DNA of 64,000 bases from Candidatus Obscuribacterales bacterium (GTDB taxonomy: Bacteria > Cyanobacteriota > Vampirovibrionia > Obscuribacterales > Obscuribacteraceae). The stretch spans positions 496,001 to 560,000 of the forward strand of contig JAIETZ010000001.1 of NCBI GenBank assembly GCA_019744775.1, written 5' to 3'. Position numbers and translations under genes: made by a program. Under the pieces are notes generated by a model. The model saw nothing but the letters and a program-made list of their open reading frames with translations. It ran no database searches and was not told where the DNA came from. This document shows positions 41,488 through 50,602 of this stretch, in pieces (position 1 is the first letter of the stretch; each line of letters begins with the position of its first letter).

Positions 41488-44400
41488 TTGATTAATCGAG
41501 AAATAGCGCCACTTAGAGAGGGAGACAAAGCGGAAGTACCGCTTAGCTGCCTCACTATTGTCGAGGATTTTGGCAGAGCATTTGTGCAATCAGCGGTAAT
41601 TGCTCCATTGTGGAATGGCTTGGGGCAATTAGTCACTGGAGGTCATTTACCACATGTCTCAATAGTAAATGAGAAGAATGCCGAGGGTAATTTGACAGAC
41701 TCCTGGGCACAAAAATTTGGCGGTGCCATAGGGATGGCAGTGGACTTTAACTTATTGGGCAAGCTAAAGCTGGGCCCATTTCGGCAGGTGGAGACGGCCA
41801 ATACTTTGTCACTTACGCAAAGATGCGGACAGCATTTTATGAGAAGCGCCAAACAAGGAGCCGTGTATGGGGCGGTATTCACGGAATCGGACCCAAGTAA
41901 TAATTTTCTCTCTGGCAGAGTAGCCAATGCAGGCTCGCAGGCCCTTACATTCGGGCTTTTAGGAGCTGGTTCAGAAGCATTGTCGGGATTGAAGGTAGCG
42001 GCAAAGGTAAAGCCAGGGACATTCAAGAATGCATTGTCTGATATGACGATAGCCGGAGTTGCAGGAGTGCCGGCCGGGGCAGTAGGAGCGGTAGCAGATG
42101 CTTCTTTCAATGGGCGCACACTGGAAGCGAAGAATATACAGAATGCAGCAATTGATTTTGGAATAATAGGATTTGCGCTAGCTGGAATCAATCAAGGAGT
42201 AACAGCACTAAGCACTCGCCATGCGCAGATGGGTAAGCATCTAAAGTCGGCAATTGAAAATGCTGAGTCTTTAGAGAAGGCAAGTCCGTCAACGCAAGCA
42301 CCATCACTGATGGCTAATGATATCTTAGATACGAGACAGGAAAGTGCTACTGATAGTACCCGTTCGACAGAAAAACGTACACTTGACGACTCCCTTGCTT
42401 CCGAAAAACGAGAAGTCCGTAAATTGTTGGTTGAATGTTTGTCTAAAGGAAGCATTGTCAATGCAGAGAGAATAATTAAGGACAATTCTGTTACAGAAGA
42501 AGATCTGCAGCAAGAAGACATTCGAGAAGCGACGCGCCAAGGGTTGGTTACTTGCTTGTCTGGTAAATACATTGAGACCGCAGAGAGAATAATAAAGAGC
42601 AAGTTAGTTCCGGAGGAAGCGATTCAAGGAGCAGTGCGTCAAGCTTTGGTTAATTGCTTTAGAGATGGGCGGATTGACATTATCGAGAAACTAATTGAAC
42701 GCAAGTTGGTCACAAATGAAAATCTGAAAACAAGCGAGATTCAAAAAGCCGTTCAGCTAAGGTTGGCCAAGTGCTTATATCAAGGATCTATTACTGAGGT
42801 CGAGAAATTACTTGAAAGAAAGTTTGCCACAGATGAAAATCTGAAAACAGTAAAGGTCCGAGAAGCCGCTGTTAAAAGCTTAATCAAAAGCTTGTCTGAA
42901 GGATGCATTGACGATGCTGAAAAAATAATTGAACTCAAGTTAGTTGAAAACAAAGAAATATCTGATGCAGTGCAGCAAGCTTTGAATCGCTGTTTGACCG
43001 GTGGACATATTGAGACAGCGAAGAGAATAATAGAGCACAAGTTAATCACTGACGAAGATATTCAGGAAGCCGTACGAGAGGGATTGGCTGATTCATTGTC
43101 TAGTGGATGGCTGGTTTCAGCAGGAAAAATCGTAGAGAGCAGGCTGATTGAGGAAAAGGAAATCCATAAAGCTGTGCGTCAAGGACTGATTGAGTGCTTG
43201 TCCGCTGGACGAATTCATCATGCTGAAAAAATGATTCAGAGCAACTGGGCCACAGAAGAAGATCTGAAAGCAGATGAGATACGAGAAGCAGCGCGTCTTG
43301 GATTGGTTAAGTGCTTGTCTAATGGATTGATTCAAGCTGCTGAGAAAATAATTGCCCGCAAGTTGGTTGAGCCTAACACACTTGATGAAGTTTTCAGGCA
43401 ATCAGTGCAGTCAAGACATATCACAAACGTAGTTAGAACTGGGCTTAGCATCGGCAAGGACTTCAATACAATCGCTAAAGAATATCTCGGCATATCCAAG
43501 TTGACTGACGAGGAAGCCGGCAGATTATTTGAAAGAACGAGAAACAGAGTCGCTCCTTGGGAAGTAGATGCCGATGGAAATTCTTTTCAAGCCGGTAGCC
43601 GGATATTTGGTACAGCAAGAATGCTGCGATACATATTCAAAACAAATGCCGACCCACACGAAGTTCTTGACGGATTTGACGGTGTTATCAAAATGTTCCA
43701 AGGTTCAAGACTGGGTGCTGATGACTTTTACAACAATGTGCTGAGACAGGTAAATAGGGACAGTGGTGTTGATGAAATTGGGCATTCCTGCGCACGACTC
43801 AAGAGCATAGCAAACGACTATCACGATAATTTCGATCATGTGGTGGAGAAGATAAAAGAATATCCCGGCATTGTCACAATCCAAGACTTGGCAGCTAGAT
43901 TTCCAGATCAAGCTAGTGTTTTTTCTTCATGGACTAAGTTACAACAGTACAGCAAGTTAGTTCATTTTATTAATAGTAGTGAGCTGCTGCCAAAAATTCA
44001 GGAATTAAGATCATCTGGGCAGTTAAAGCGTGCAAAATGGGTGGAGGCGTTAGCGTTTCATGCGGACAGCAAGGTGGCAAAAGAACCAATTGAGGATTTT
44101 TTGCTGAATAATCCAACGGATTTTCTTGAGCGAGGCGACAAACATTCTTCAGAATTGCACGAGCATTTGAAGCCATCAAACTATGTTGAGAAACCACATT
44201 TGGATCTTAAAGCAGAGGAACTCAGAGATGCGATAATTGATGGCAGTCTTGACAGACTACAGTCCTTTACACCGATGAGGGTGGAGTATGAGGTAGGTTG
44301 TGTAGATCTGGCAAGTGAACTCAAGCGTGCCCTGGGATCTAGAAAGAAGGGGCAGCGTGGTGAAGCACAGAGCCCGAAGAAATTGTTCAAGAAAGTGAAT

Positions 44401-45756
44401 GACTTTCTGGAGCAAGATAATTTGACTATTGCTAAAGTTTTGCAAGGGGCTGAGTTGTCACAAGATTTGTCTGTAAAGATAACAGGTTTGTTGTACAACA
44501 AAGAGATTGGATTGTCACGACCACCAGGTAGTTTTAAGCTCGTTGCAGAAATACACAAGAAGAGTGATCCATTGGCGGTGGTGGCTGGTGACGATACTGC
44601 TTCGTGTATGGAATTTGGATCCGGAAAAAACAATGTCTACATGTTCAATCCAAATAATGCGTTGTTTACGATACGTCTAGAGCGTCCCGATGGCACACAA
44701 CGAACAATTGCCCAAAGCGTACTTACAAAGGATCTAGACGTGAGAGAGCTAGTGCCGTCAATTGTGGAAAAGATGAGGAAGGGAGAGCCGGTGCTCAATA
44801 TTTTCCCAGAGGAAGGATTGCGCAATGGCAAAGCAGTGATAGCCGCCGACAATGTTGAAGTGCATCCAAATTACAAGTCTGAGACCTACAAAACTGCGCT
44901 AGAAGCAGTGTATAGAGATTTCTTCGGTCGCTATATGGAGCTGTATGGAGAAAAGGAAAATCTACAGAGTGACAAAATAATAGTAGGACTTGGTCATGGA
45001 GATGCCTTGGAGTCCTTGCCAAAAGAAGAAAATACCTATCTGCCGCAAGCCCCAGTAGCATACAGTGATAAGATTCATGACAAGGTGTCTAGACTGTCGT
45101 TAATTGCTCCGCAAACAAATGCAGTAAAAGCAAGTGTGCCGGCACAGATGGTTCGCTCTATAACATCAAATAGCAAAGAACAAGCAATAACGGAATTGAC
45201 TTTTCAAGACACACTGCCACTTTCACATCTGGAGAGCAAGATCTACCAGGAAGTACCGACGTTGACTCAGGGTTTAATTGACTTAGAGAATACCCTTATT
45301 GCTAAAGACATCAATAATGTTGCAAAAGGAAGACCAAATCTGAGCTTTAAATACACGGACAAAGCGGGCAAGATAAGGGGATATTTGCTGGCATATGAAG
45401 GCAAAGTAGAAATGTATGGTAGTGAGAAGCCTGCAATTTATATCGAAGACTTTGCCAGCGATAGTTATTTGGAGCCGACTAAGCAAGGAGAGCCTGATGG
45501 TGTCGGCGGCAAAATGTTGCTTAGGTTTATCAAGTCCTACAAGCAAAATTATCTAGATAAAGGCAATATGATGCCTTTATTCATGAACGCACGCGGCACC
45601 ACATCCTATGCACTATTGATGAAGCACATAGGTTCGTTTGGAAGAAAATACGGATATAGCTTTGAGATGAAGGAAGCGGATACGCGTGAGAATGGCTCAA
45701 ATACGATGCATGATGTGTTAATAACGCCGAAGCGGATAGAAGTACAGGCAGAGTGA
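41488..45756 (+). CDS. Giant protein: hydrophobic N-half, nine helical repeats, two GNAT-like domains
   Basis: 1422 residues, TTG start. Residues about 60-240 form the family hydrophobic region (e.g. AKQGAVYGAVFTESD, ALTFGLLGAGSEALSGLKVA, AGVAGVPAGAVGAVADASF). Residues about 308-635 hold nine units of 34-39 residues, pattern AVRxGLxxCLSxGxIxxAEKIIxxKLVxxEEI, likely an alpha-solenoid. A middle helical region follows. From about 1026 a GNAT-like domain carries GDDTASCMEFGSGKNNVYMF, LFTIRLERPDGTQRTIAQS and AADNVEVHP; from about 1318 a second one has YIEDFASDSYLEP and VGGKMLLRFIKSYKQNY. Related to the genes at 26627 and 59767. Confidence 0.78.
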   Translation: MINREIAPLREGDKAEVPLSCLTIVEDFGRAFVQSAVIAPLWNGLGQLVTGGHLPHVSIVNEKNAEGNLTDSWAQKFGGAIGMAVDFNLLGKLKLGPFRQVETANTLSLTQRCGQHFMRSAKQGAVYGAVFTESDPSNNFLSGRVANAGSQALTFGLLGAGSEALSGLKVAAKVKPGTFKNALSDMTIAGVAGVPAGAVGAVADASFNGRTLEAKNIQNAAIDFGIIGFALAGINQGVTALSTRHAQMGKHLKSAIENAESLEKASPSTQAPSLMANDILDTRQESATDSTRSTEKRTLDDSLASEKREVRKLLVECLSKGSIVNAERIIKDNSVTEEDLQQEDIREATRQGLVTCLSGKYIETAERIIKSKLVPEEAIQGAVRQALVNCFRDGRIDIIEKLIERKLVTNENLKTSEIQKAVQLRLAKCLYQGSITEVEKLLERKFATDENLKTVKVREAAVKSLIKSLSEGCIDDAEKIIELKLVENKEISDAVQQALNRCLTGGHIETAKRIIEHKLITDEDIQEAVREGLADSLSSGWLVSAGKIVESRLIEEKEIHKAVRQGLIECLSAGRIHHAEKMIQSNWATEEDLKADEIREAARLGLVKCLSNGLIQAAEKIIARKLVEPNTLDEVFRQSVQSRHITNVVRTGLSIGKDFNTIAKEYLGISKLTDEEAGRLFERTRNRVAPWEVDADGNSFQAGSRIFGTARMLRYIFKTNADPHEVLDGFDGVIKMFQGSRLGADDFYNNVLRQVNRDSGVDEIGHSCARLKSIANDYHDNFDHVVEKIKEYPGIVTIQDLAARFPDQASVFSSWTKLQQYSKLVHFINSSELLPKIQELRSSGQLKRAKWVEALAFHADSKVAKEPIEDFLLNNPTDFLERGDKHSSELHEHLKPSNYVEKPHLDLKAEELRDAIIDGSLDRLQSFTPMRVEYEVGCVDLASELKRALGSRKKGQRGEAQSPKKLFKKVNDFLEQDNLTIAKVLQGAELSQDLSVKITGLLYNKEIGLSRPPGSFKLVAEIHKKSDPLAVVAGDDTASCMEFGSGKNNVYMFNPNNALFTIRLERPDGTQRTIAQSVLTKDLDVRELVPSIVEKMRKGEPVLNIFPEEGLRNGKAVIAADNVEVHPNYKSETYKTALEAVYRDFFGRYMELYGEKENLQSDKIIVGLGHGDALESLPKEENTYLPQAPVAYSDKIHDKVSRLSLIAPQTNAVKASVPAQMVRSITSNSKEQAITELTFQDTLPLSHLESKIYQEVPTLTQGLIDLENTLIAKDINNVAKGRPNLSFKYTDKAGKIRGYLLAYEGKVEMYGSEKPAIYIEDFASDSYLEPTKQGEPDGVGGKMLLRFIKSYKQNYLDKGNMMPLFMNARGTTSYALLMKHIGSFGRKYGYSFEMKEADTRENGSNTMHDVLITPKRIEVQAE
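42412..43370 (+). repeat. DNA encoding nine tandem helical repeats
   Basis: Nine units of about 105-115 bp in the giant gene, for example VRQALVNCFRDGRIDIIEKL and ARLGLVKCLSNGLIQAAEKI. The second, third and fourth units differ by insertions, the rest align almost without gaps. Confidence 0.8.
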
Positions 45757-45835
45757 GGTATAGGAGACGAATCACAGAATCGGACTGTACACAAAGTCGC
45801 TCTAAAGTCACTTGAGCAGATTGGTCTAGGCAGTT

Positions 45836-46315
45836 TTATAGCTTGTTATTTGGATTTGTGTCAGAGATCAGAAGATCGCTTCCAATCTTTCGCAGTAGAT
45901 GATAATCATCTACTGAAAAACGAATACGTCTCCGACGTAAATCAGTGGGCATGATGACCATGTGTACATGCGGATCATCCGTATTGTTATGGCAGACCGC
46001 ATACCACTCAAGGTTCCAGTTTTTCTGTTGGCAAAATTGATGCATCAAAGCACGTACAAAAGCTGGTCGATCCACATTCGACGTTTCGAAGGCGACTAGT
46101 AGTTTATGTATAGCAACATAGCGATCCGTTTGGCGATCAATAGCTTCGTGGGCAACTGTAGAGTGCACGTTCCCTGTTGCGTTGAAAAAACTTCTTCGGC
46201 GATTGTCCGTTATATCTTCACCGCTTCGAAATTGTAAATACTTCAAGTGCGCGTGCGCGCGAGGTTTTGGTTTAACCTTGGTGTCGATATAGCTGTGCTT
46301 AACTACAATTCCCAT
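45836..46315 (-). CDS. Minimal relaxase (HUH domain only)
   Basis: 159 residues. It contains AHAHLKYLQFRSGED (likely nicking Tyr at about residue 26), YVAIHKLLVAFETSNVDRPA and CHNNTDDPHVHMVI (about 109-122). It aligns with the first 170 residues of the relaxase at 2669 (same HNNTDxxHVH motif, RIRFSVDDYHLLR versus RISLDDCEALKR). The C-terminal extension found in normal relaxases is missing. It is the second gene of an operon with the protein at 46343. It could be a separate mobilisation unit, or a Rep-like nicking enzyme. Confidence 0.8.
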   Translation of the reverse strand: MGIVVKHSYIDTKVKPKPRAHAHLKYLQFRSGEDITDNRRRSFFNATGNVHSTVAHEAIDRQTDRYVAIHKLLVAFETSNVDRPAFVRALMHQFCQQKNWNLEWYAVCHNNTDDPHVHMVIMPTDLRRRRIRFSVDDYHLLRKIGSDLLISDTNPNNKL

Positions 46316-46342
46316 GATGTGCGCAAAGTTCCAGTCGAAGCC

Positions 46343-47035
46343 TTACCAGGCTCCAGGTTGTCCCACCATGATCGTTGCGGTAGGCTTATCACTGCGCGGC
46401 GGCGTTTCAGCTCCGGGACCAGGCATCGTTCTCGATCCCATAACAAGCCAGTGCATAGCTAAGCCAGCATGTTCGCGAGTGTCGCCTTTCCGCTTGTTGT
46501 AAAGTCCAATTGAATATCCAGCATTACGAATTAAAGATAACGCCACGGCACCTTCGGTGAGAATTCCTATTTTGCCGTTCTCTAGCGGAAAGCCTTTGGC
46601 CAATTCAATTATCTTATTGCGAATGCGGTTCGCCACTGCCGCAGGATGATTTGTCAGCCAAGGTCCTGCATAATCACGGTCGTACTCCTCGTTCGATTGA
46701 CGGAAAAGCCTCCAGTTGTCTCTGTCTACAGAGGGATCGATGTAGGCTATTGCCTCATATAGGTCATTAACATAGTTGACCAGCGGATTCGACAAAACAA
46801 GATAGTCAACATCATCACTGAGCAAGATCGTGCCAGGTAAAGTATCTGGGAGAATTCTGGATAGAAACCCAGATTGTCTAAGTGCAAACTCACCTGCTAG
46901 CCAGCTGGTCGCAGCAATGAAATCATCAAACCTAGTGCTTACAGCTGTGGACAGCCCTGATTCCAGAACTTTTTTGAATTTGTTCTGTACCTCAGCACGA
47001 TCATGCTGGCTAAAGTCACCAGATTTGTCAGACAT
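46343..47035 (-). CDS. Hypothetical protein paired with the minimal relaxase
   Basis: 230 residues, soluble, starting MSDKSGDFSQHDRAEVQNKF. No family recognised. GTILLSDDVDYLVLSNPLVN and KIGILTEGAVALSLIRNAG suggest an alpha/beta fold. It ends 27 nt before the minimal relaxase and has the shared-type promoter (site f) 26 nt before its ATG, so the two are expressed together. Confidence 0.7.
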   Translation of the reverse strand: MSDKSGDFSQHDRAEVQNKFKKVLESGLSTAVSTRFDDFIAATSWLAGEFALRQSGFLSRILPDTLPGTILLSDDVDYLVLSNPLVNYVNDLYEAIAYIDPSVDRDNWRLFRQSNEEYDRDYAGPWLTNHPAAVANRIRNKIIELAKGFPLENGKIGILTEGAVALSLIRNAGYSIGLYNKRKGDTREHAGLAMHWLVMGSRTMPGPGAETPPRSDKPTATIMVGQPGAW

Positions 47036-47061
47036 ATGGTTACCCCCCAGTATTCATGGTT

Positions 47062-47104
47062 ATTATGTGCATTCAATTGCATTATGTCATTGGGAAAAGC
47101 CCCA
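47062..47104 (-). promoter_or_regulatory. Shared-type promoter, site f
   Basis: Box TGGGGCTTTTCCCA (47091-47104), 23 bp, then CATAAT (47062-47067), minus strand. The box sits inside ATTGGG-gctttt-CCCAAT, a perfect inverted repeat. Confidence 0.6.
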
Positions 47105-47430
47105 ATTGAATCCAAAGGTATTCAGACCCAATATTGTGCAAATTCAAGGCGATACGAATGCAAAGGAGGCAAATTCCGAAACTAGGTCTGGAAGAGTATC
47201 CAGCAGCAAAAACCGGAACGGCAAATGCAGCCGGGATTTAAAAGGAGGTCCAGGACGATCCCCGAAACCCCTATCCCAATGGCACCGCCCAAGAGTTTGG
47301 AACTCCCGACACCCTCATTAGGACCGGATGACGGTACGCCTAGGAACAGACCGCCTAGCAAGACGTCTAGTCGTCTATTAGCTATGTGGTATTTGGCAGA
47401 ACCTCAAAAGCCTAGTAAAATGTTGTCAAG
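47105..47430. other. Gap upstream of the integrase
   Basis: No gene supported. The segment is oriented with the integrase (AAAGGAGG at about 47162 and other purine-rich stretches) and likely includes its promoter and possible arm-type integrase sites, which cannot be identified by eye. Confidence 0.35.
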
Positions 47431-48618
47431 GTGAAAAAGCAGGATATGAGCAAACCGCCCAAACTTGGTGAAATGCGGAACGGAATATGGCATCGGTATC
47501 CGAATGTCTATATCGTCGCAACGACCATAGACGGAAAGCGCCACCAACGCTCTTTCGGCAACGACTATGAAGCTGCTGTCCTGTATATGGATCGCCTGAA
47601 TCAAGAGAGGCGTCTGAAGAAACTTCGTGGAGAAAATCCAGTCCTAGATCAAATTGCACACAGCAAATCGGGAATCTCCGTTAAGGAGGTTCTCTTAAAC
47701 TATTGCCGAACAAGAGAGCAGTTTTTAAAGCAAGGAACTATTGAGTCCTACAAATACTTGCTCAATCGATTAGCGCCTTTATGGAAGGTTGAAGCGGAAA
47801 GTCTAAGCGTTGCCGAAATCTCAAAATTCATAAGCTCTCTGAAGAGCGCTGGACTAAGCAATAAGACTATCCGAGAACTTATTATGCTGTGCAGATCAGC
47901 ATTTAATATGGCAATAGATCACGACCTAATTGCTGCACACCGAAATGCATTTGCAAAAATCAAAGCTCCGGTCATAGAAAAACATGAACCACAACCGTTC
48001 AGTGAGGAAGAGATTGAAGCAATTTTCGAAGAACTTAATCCTAGGCTTCGACTGATGTTTTGGGTTCAATTTTCCACTGGCTTACGCACCGGTGAACTAA
48101 TTGCATTACGGTTTGGTGATGTAGATTTCCAGCGGAACAGAATCAACGTCCAGAGAACCCGCAGACACGGCTTAGAAAACGCGCCAAAAACTAAAAGTTC
48201 TCTGCGTCAAGTATTTATGCCTCCAGATGTCAGAGCTGCTCTTCTAGAACTGAAGACTGTACGAAAGGCAAAGAAAGATGACTATCTATTTTTGACTCAG
48301 TACGGATTACCTTATGCAGATGTGCCGGTTGAGGCTTGGAAAGATGCAGTCGAGAGAGCCGGTGTTGAATACAGAAGGTGTTACACACTTCGGCACAGCT
48401 TCGCCTCTCATGCTCTAAGCAACAACGTGCGTCTGTCGTATGTATCGGAAGCCCTTGGGCATAGTTCCGTCAACGTCACTGCGCAGAAATATATACGGCA
48501 CATTCCTGATGCAAACTCGGAAGACGAGAGCAAACTTGCCAAATTATCGAAGAAGTCAGGTACTAAATTATCTTCTTCTTGCCGCGGTTTTGCCGCGGTC
48601 GCCAAGAAGAAGGCTTGA
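47431..48618 (+). CDS. Tyrosine recombinase (site-specific integrase)
   Basis: 395 residues from GTG 47431 (ATG 47446 is an alternative). An N-terminal arm-binding-like region (NGIWHRYPNVYIVATTIDGK) and a core-binding domain (about 80-175) precede the catalytic part: TGLRTGEL (Arg), KTKSSLRQVF (Lys), YTLRHSFASHAL (His-x-x-Arg), LGHSSVNVTAQKYIRH (His and nucleophile Tyr). It cuts and joins attachment sites to integrate or excise the element. It lies 26 nt from the 3' end of the tRNA-Ile2 gene, pointing to that end as the attachment site. The Lys/Ala-rich tail is AVAKKKA. Confidence 0.95.
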   Translation: MKKQDMSKPPKLGEMRNGIWHRYPNVYIVATTIDGKRHQRSFGNDYEAAVLYMDRLNQERRLKKLRGENPVLDQIAHSKSGISVKEVLLNYCRTREQFLKQGTIESYKYLLNRLAPLWKVEAESLSVAEISKFISSLKSAGLSNKTIRELIMLCRSAFNMAIDHDLIAAHRNAFAKIKAPVIEKHEPQPFSEEEIEAIFEELNPRLRLMFWVQFSTGLRTGELIALRFGDVDFQRNRINVQRTRRHGLENAPKTKSSLRQVFMPPDVRAALLELKTVRKAKKDDYLFLTQYGLPYADVPVEAWKDAVERAGVEYRRCYTLRHSFASHALSNNVRLSYVSEALGHSSVNVTAQKYIRHIPDANSEDESKLAKLSKKSGTKLSSSCRGFAAVAKKKA

Positions 48619-48644
48619 AACGCTCACCAGGCTTGAAAAAATTA

Positions 48645-48716
48645 TGGCTCCAACTGGATTCGAACCAGTAACCAAGCGATTATGAGTCGCCTGCTCCACC
48701 ATTGAGCTATGGAGCC
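48645..48716 (-). tRNA. tRNA-Ile2 (anticodon CAU, lysidine type)
   Basis: A complete cloverleaf: acceptor GGCTCCA/TGGAGCC, D-stem GCTC/GAGC, anticodon arm GGCGA-CTCATAA-TCGCT, T-arm ACTGG-TTCGAAT-CCAGT, discriminator A, no encoded CCA. The anticodon is CAT. The anticodon arm equals, as far as I recall, that of E. coli ileX, whose C34 is changed to lysidine by TilS to read AUA, so this is Ile2 and not Met. Probably the integration site of the neighbouring element. Confidence 0.93.
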
Positions 48717-48739
48717 ATTACCCCATATTGTAGATCAAC

Positions 48740-50119
48740 CTACTTAACTTCAGAAGCAACTTTCTTCTTGTCTTCTTTCGGAAGCATGTGTTGTTCAATA
48801 AAGTCGGTACTGACTTCTCCGCGCATGAAATACGGGTTGGCAAGCACTTTCTGATGGAAAGGTATTGTTGTTTTGATGCCGGTGATGGCATATTCATCTA
48901 ATGCTCTGTGCATACGGCGAATTGCTTCATCGCGATCTTGCCCCCAGACAATTAATTTGCCGACCAAAGAATCATAAAACGGTGGAATGTTGTAACCAGG
49001 ATAGACATGGCTATCTACACGCACCCACGGACCACCTGGAGCAACGTATGCATCCACGCGACCGGCTGACGGCAAGAAATTACGATCAGGATCTTCGGCA
49101 TTGATACGGCATTCAATTGCATGCCCACGCAATACGATGTCTTCTTGCTTGAATGGCAGCTTCATACCGGAGGCAATCTTCACTTGTTCCTTAATAAGGT
49201 CAATTCCAACAAGCATTTCCGTCACAGGATGCTCAACTTGAATACGCGTATTCATTTCCATGAAGTAGAACTGATCACCGGCAAGAATAAATTCAATTGT
49301 GCCGGCGCCTTCATAGCCAATCTCGCGAGCAGCTAGTACCGCGGCAGCTCCCATCTTGGAACGCAACTCAGGCGTTAGCGCAGGGCTAGGAGCCTCTTCA
49401 ATAAGCTTTTGGTGTCGTCTTTGAATAGAGCAATCACGCTCACCCATGTGCACAACATTTCCGTGACCATCAGCTAATACCTGAATTTCTACGTGACGAA
49501 TAGGCTTCAAGTATTTTTCGAGATAGACGCCGCCTTCGCCAAACGCTGCGGTTGCTTCACTACGAGCAGCAGCTATTGCGCGACTTAGTTGAGCTGAGTC
49601 GGCAGCAACACGCATACCGCGTCCGCCACCACCGGCAGTTGCTTTTACAATAACCGGATAACCAATTTCGTCAGCCAATTTATGCGCGTCTGCTTCATTC
49701 GTAATTAGTCCGACAGATCCAGGCACAACAGGAACACCTGCTTTACGCATGGTGTCCTTAGCAGATGACTTATCACCCATGCCGCGAATTGCAGCAGGCG
49801 ATGGTCCGATGAATTTGATTCTGTGGTCGTTGCAAATTTCAGCAAAGTTGGCATTCTCAGATAAGAAGCCATAGCCTGGGTGAATACCATCTGCACCAGT
49901 TACTACTGCGGTACTGATGATTGCTGGAATATGCAAATAGCTGCGTTCACCAACGGGTGGTCCGATGCAATATGCTTCGTCAGCTAATTTGACGTGCAAG
50001 GACTCAGCATCTGCTTGTGAATAAACAGCAACTGTGCGTATGCCAAGTTCTCTACAAGCTCTGATGACTCTCAGAGCAATTTCGCCGCGGTTAGCGATCA
50101 ATACTTTTTCTAGCATCAC
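48740..50119 (-). CDS. accC: Biotin carboxylase subunit of acetyl-CoA carboxylase
   Basis: 459 residues; start GTG 50119 or ATG 50116. Starts [23 protein letters not shown]-grasp motifs: [50 protein letters not shown]. It carboxylates the biotin of AccB with bicarbonate and ATP, the first step of fatty-acid synthesis. It follows accB with no gap and is the last gene of the efp-accB-accC operon. All catalytic residues expected in AccC (K in the glycine loop, E/N in MEMN, R in NTRIQVEHP) are present. Confidence 0.97.
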   Translation of the reverse strand: MMLEKVLIANRGEIALRVIRACRELGIRTVAVYSQADAESLHVKLADEAYCIGPPVGERSYLHIPAIISTAVVTGADGIHPGYGFLSENANFAEICNDHRIKFIGPSPAAIRGMGDKSSAKDTMRKAGVPVVPGSVGLITNEADAHKLADEIGYPVIVKATAGGGGRGMRVAADSAQLSRAIAAARSEATAAFGEGGVYLEKYLKPIRHVEIQVLADGHGNVVHMGERDCSIQRRHQKLIEEAPSPALTPELRSKMGAAAVLAAREIGYEGAGTIEFILAGDQFYFMEMNTRIQVEHPVTEMLVGIDLIKEQVKIASGMKLPFKQEDIVLRGHAIECRINAEDPDRNFLPSAGRVDAYVAPGGPWVRVDSHVYPGYNIPPFYDSLVGKLIVWGQDRDEAIRRMHRALDEYAITGIKTTIPFHQKVLANPYFMRGEVSTDFIEQHMLPKEDKKKVASEVK

Positions 50120-50584
50120 TTATCCTCTTGGATCAACCAAGAAGAGTGGCTGACCGTATTCAACGGTTGTTCCGTTTTCAACACAAACTTTGACTACACG
50201 TCCTGAGATTTCAGACGGCAGATCGTTCATCAACTTCATTGCTTCGATAATGCAGACCGTTTGGCCAATTGTGACACTGTCACCAATATCCACAAAGGAA
50301 GGTGCAGATGGCGATGGCGATCTATAGAAGGTGCCGACCATTGGCGACGTAATTGGCAGAAGACCGTTTGTCTCATTGCCTTTTATGTCGGACGGAGCGT
50401 CAGGCGCAGCATTAATCAGTTCCGGCGCTGGTCTAGCAGTCGGTGCTACAGCAACGAGCTGACCGGCAGGACCGGACTTCTTAACGGTGACGCGTTCTTC
50501 ACCGGACTCAATGGTGAGTTCAGTGATGTCGGTCTCCGATACGACCGTCAATAGCTCACGAATTTGTTCAAAATCAATCTTCAC
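50120..50584 (-). CDS. accB: Biotin carboxyl carrier protein
   Basis: 154 residues. The N-terminus (FEQIRELLTVVSETDITELT) and the C-terminal biotinyl domain with CIIEAMKLMNDLPSE (biotinylated Lys in EAMKL) are standard; a flexible Ala/Pro linker lies between (about 45-75). It carries the carboxyl group from AccC to the transferase. It lies 18 nt after efp, as in many Cyanobacteria. Confidence 0.96.
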   Translation of the reverse strand: MKIDFEQIRELLTVVSETDITELTIESGEERVTVKKSGPAGQLVAVAPTARPAPELINAAPDAPSDIKGNETNGLLPITSPMVGTFYRSPSPSAPSFVDIGDSVTIGQTVCIIEAMKLMNDLPSEISGRVVKVCVENGTTVEYGQPLFLVDPRG

Positions 50585-50602
50585 TTTTACATTGCCTCGA
50601 TC

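Noticed and set aside
48645-48716. Reading the tRNA as elongator tRNA-Met from its CAT anticodon
   Set aside because: The anticodon arm GGCGA-CTCATAA-TCGCT and the rest of the body fit the Ile2 (lysidine) type, not Met.
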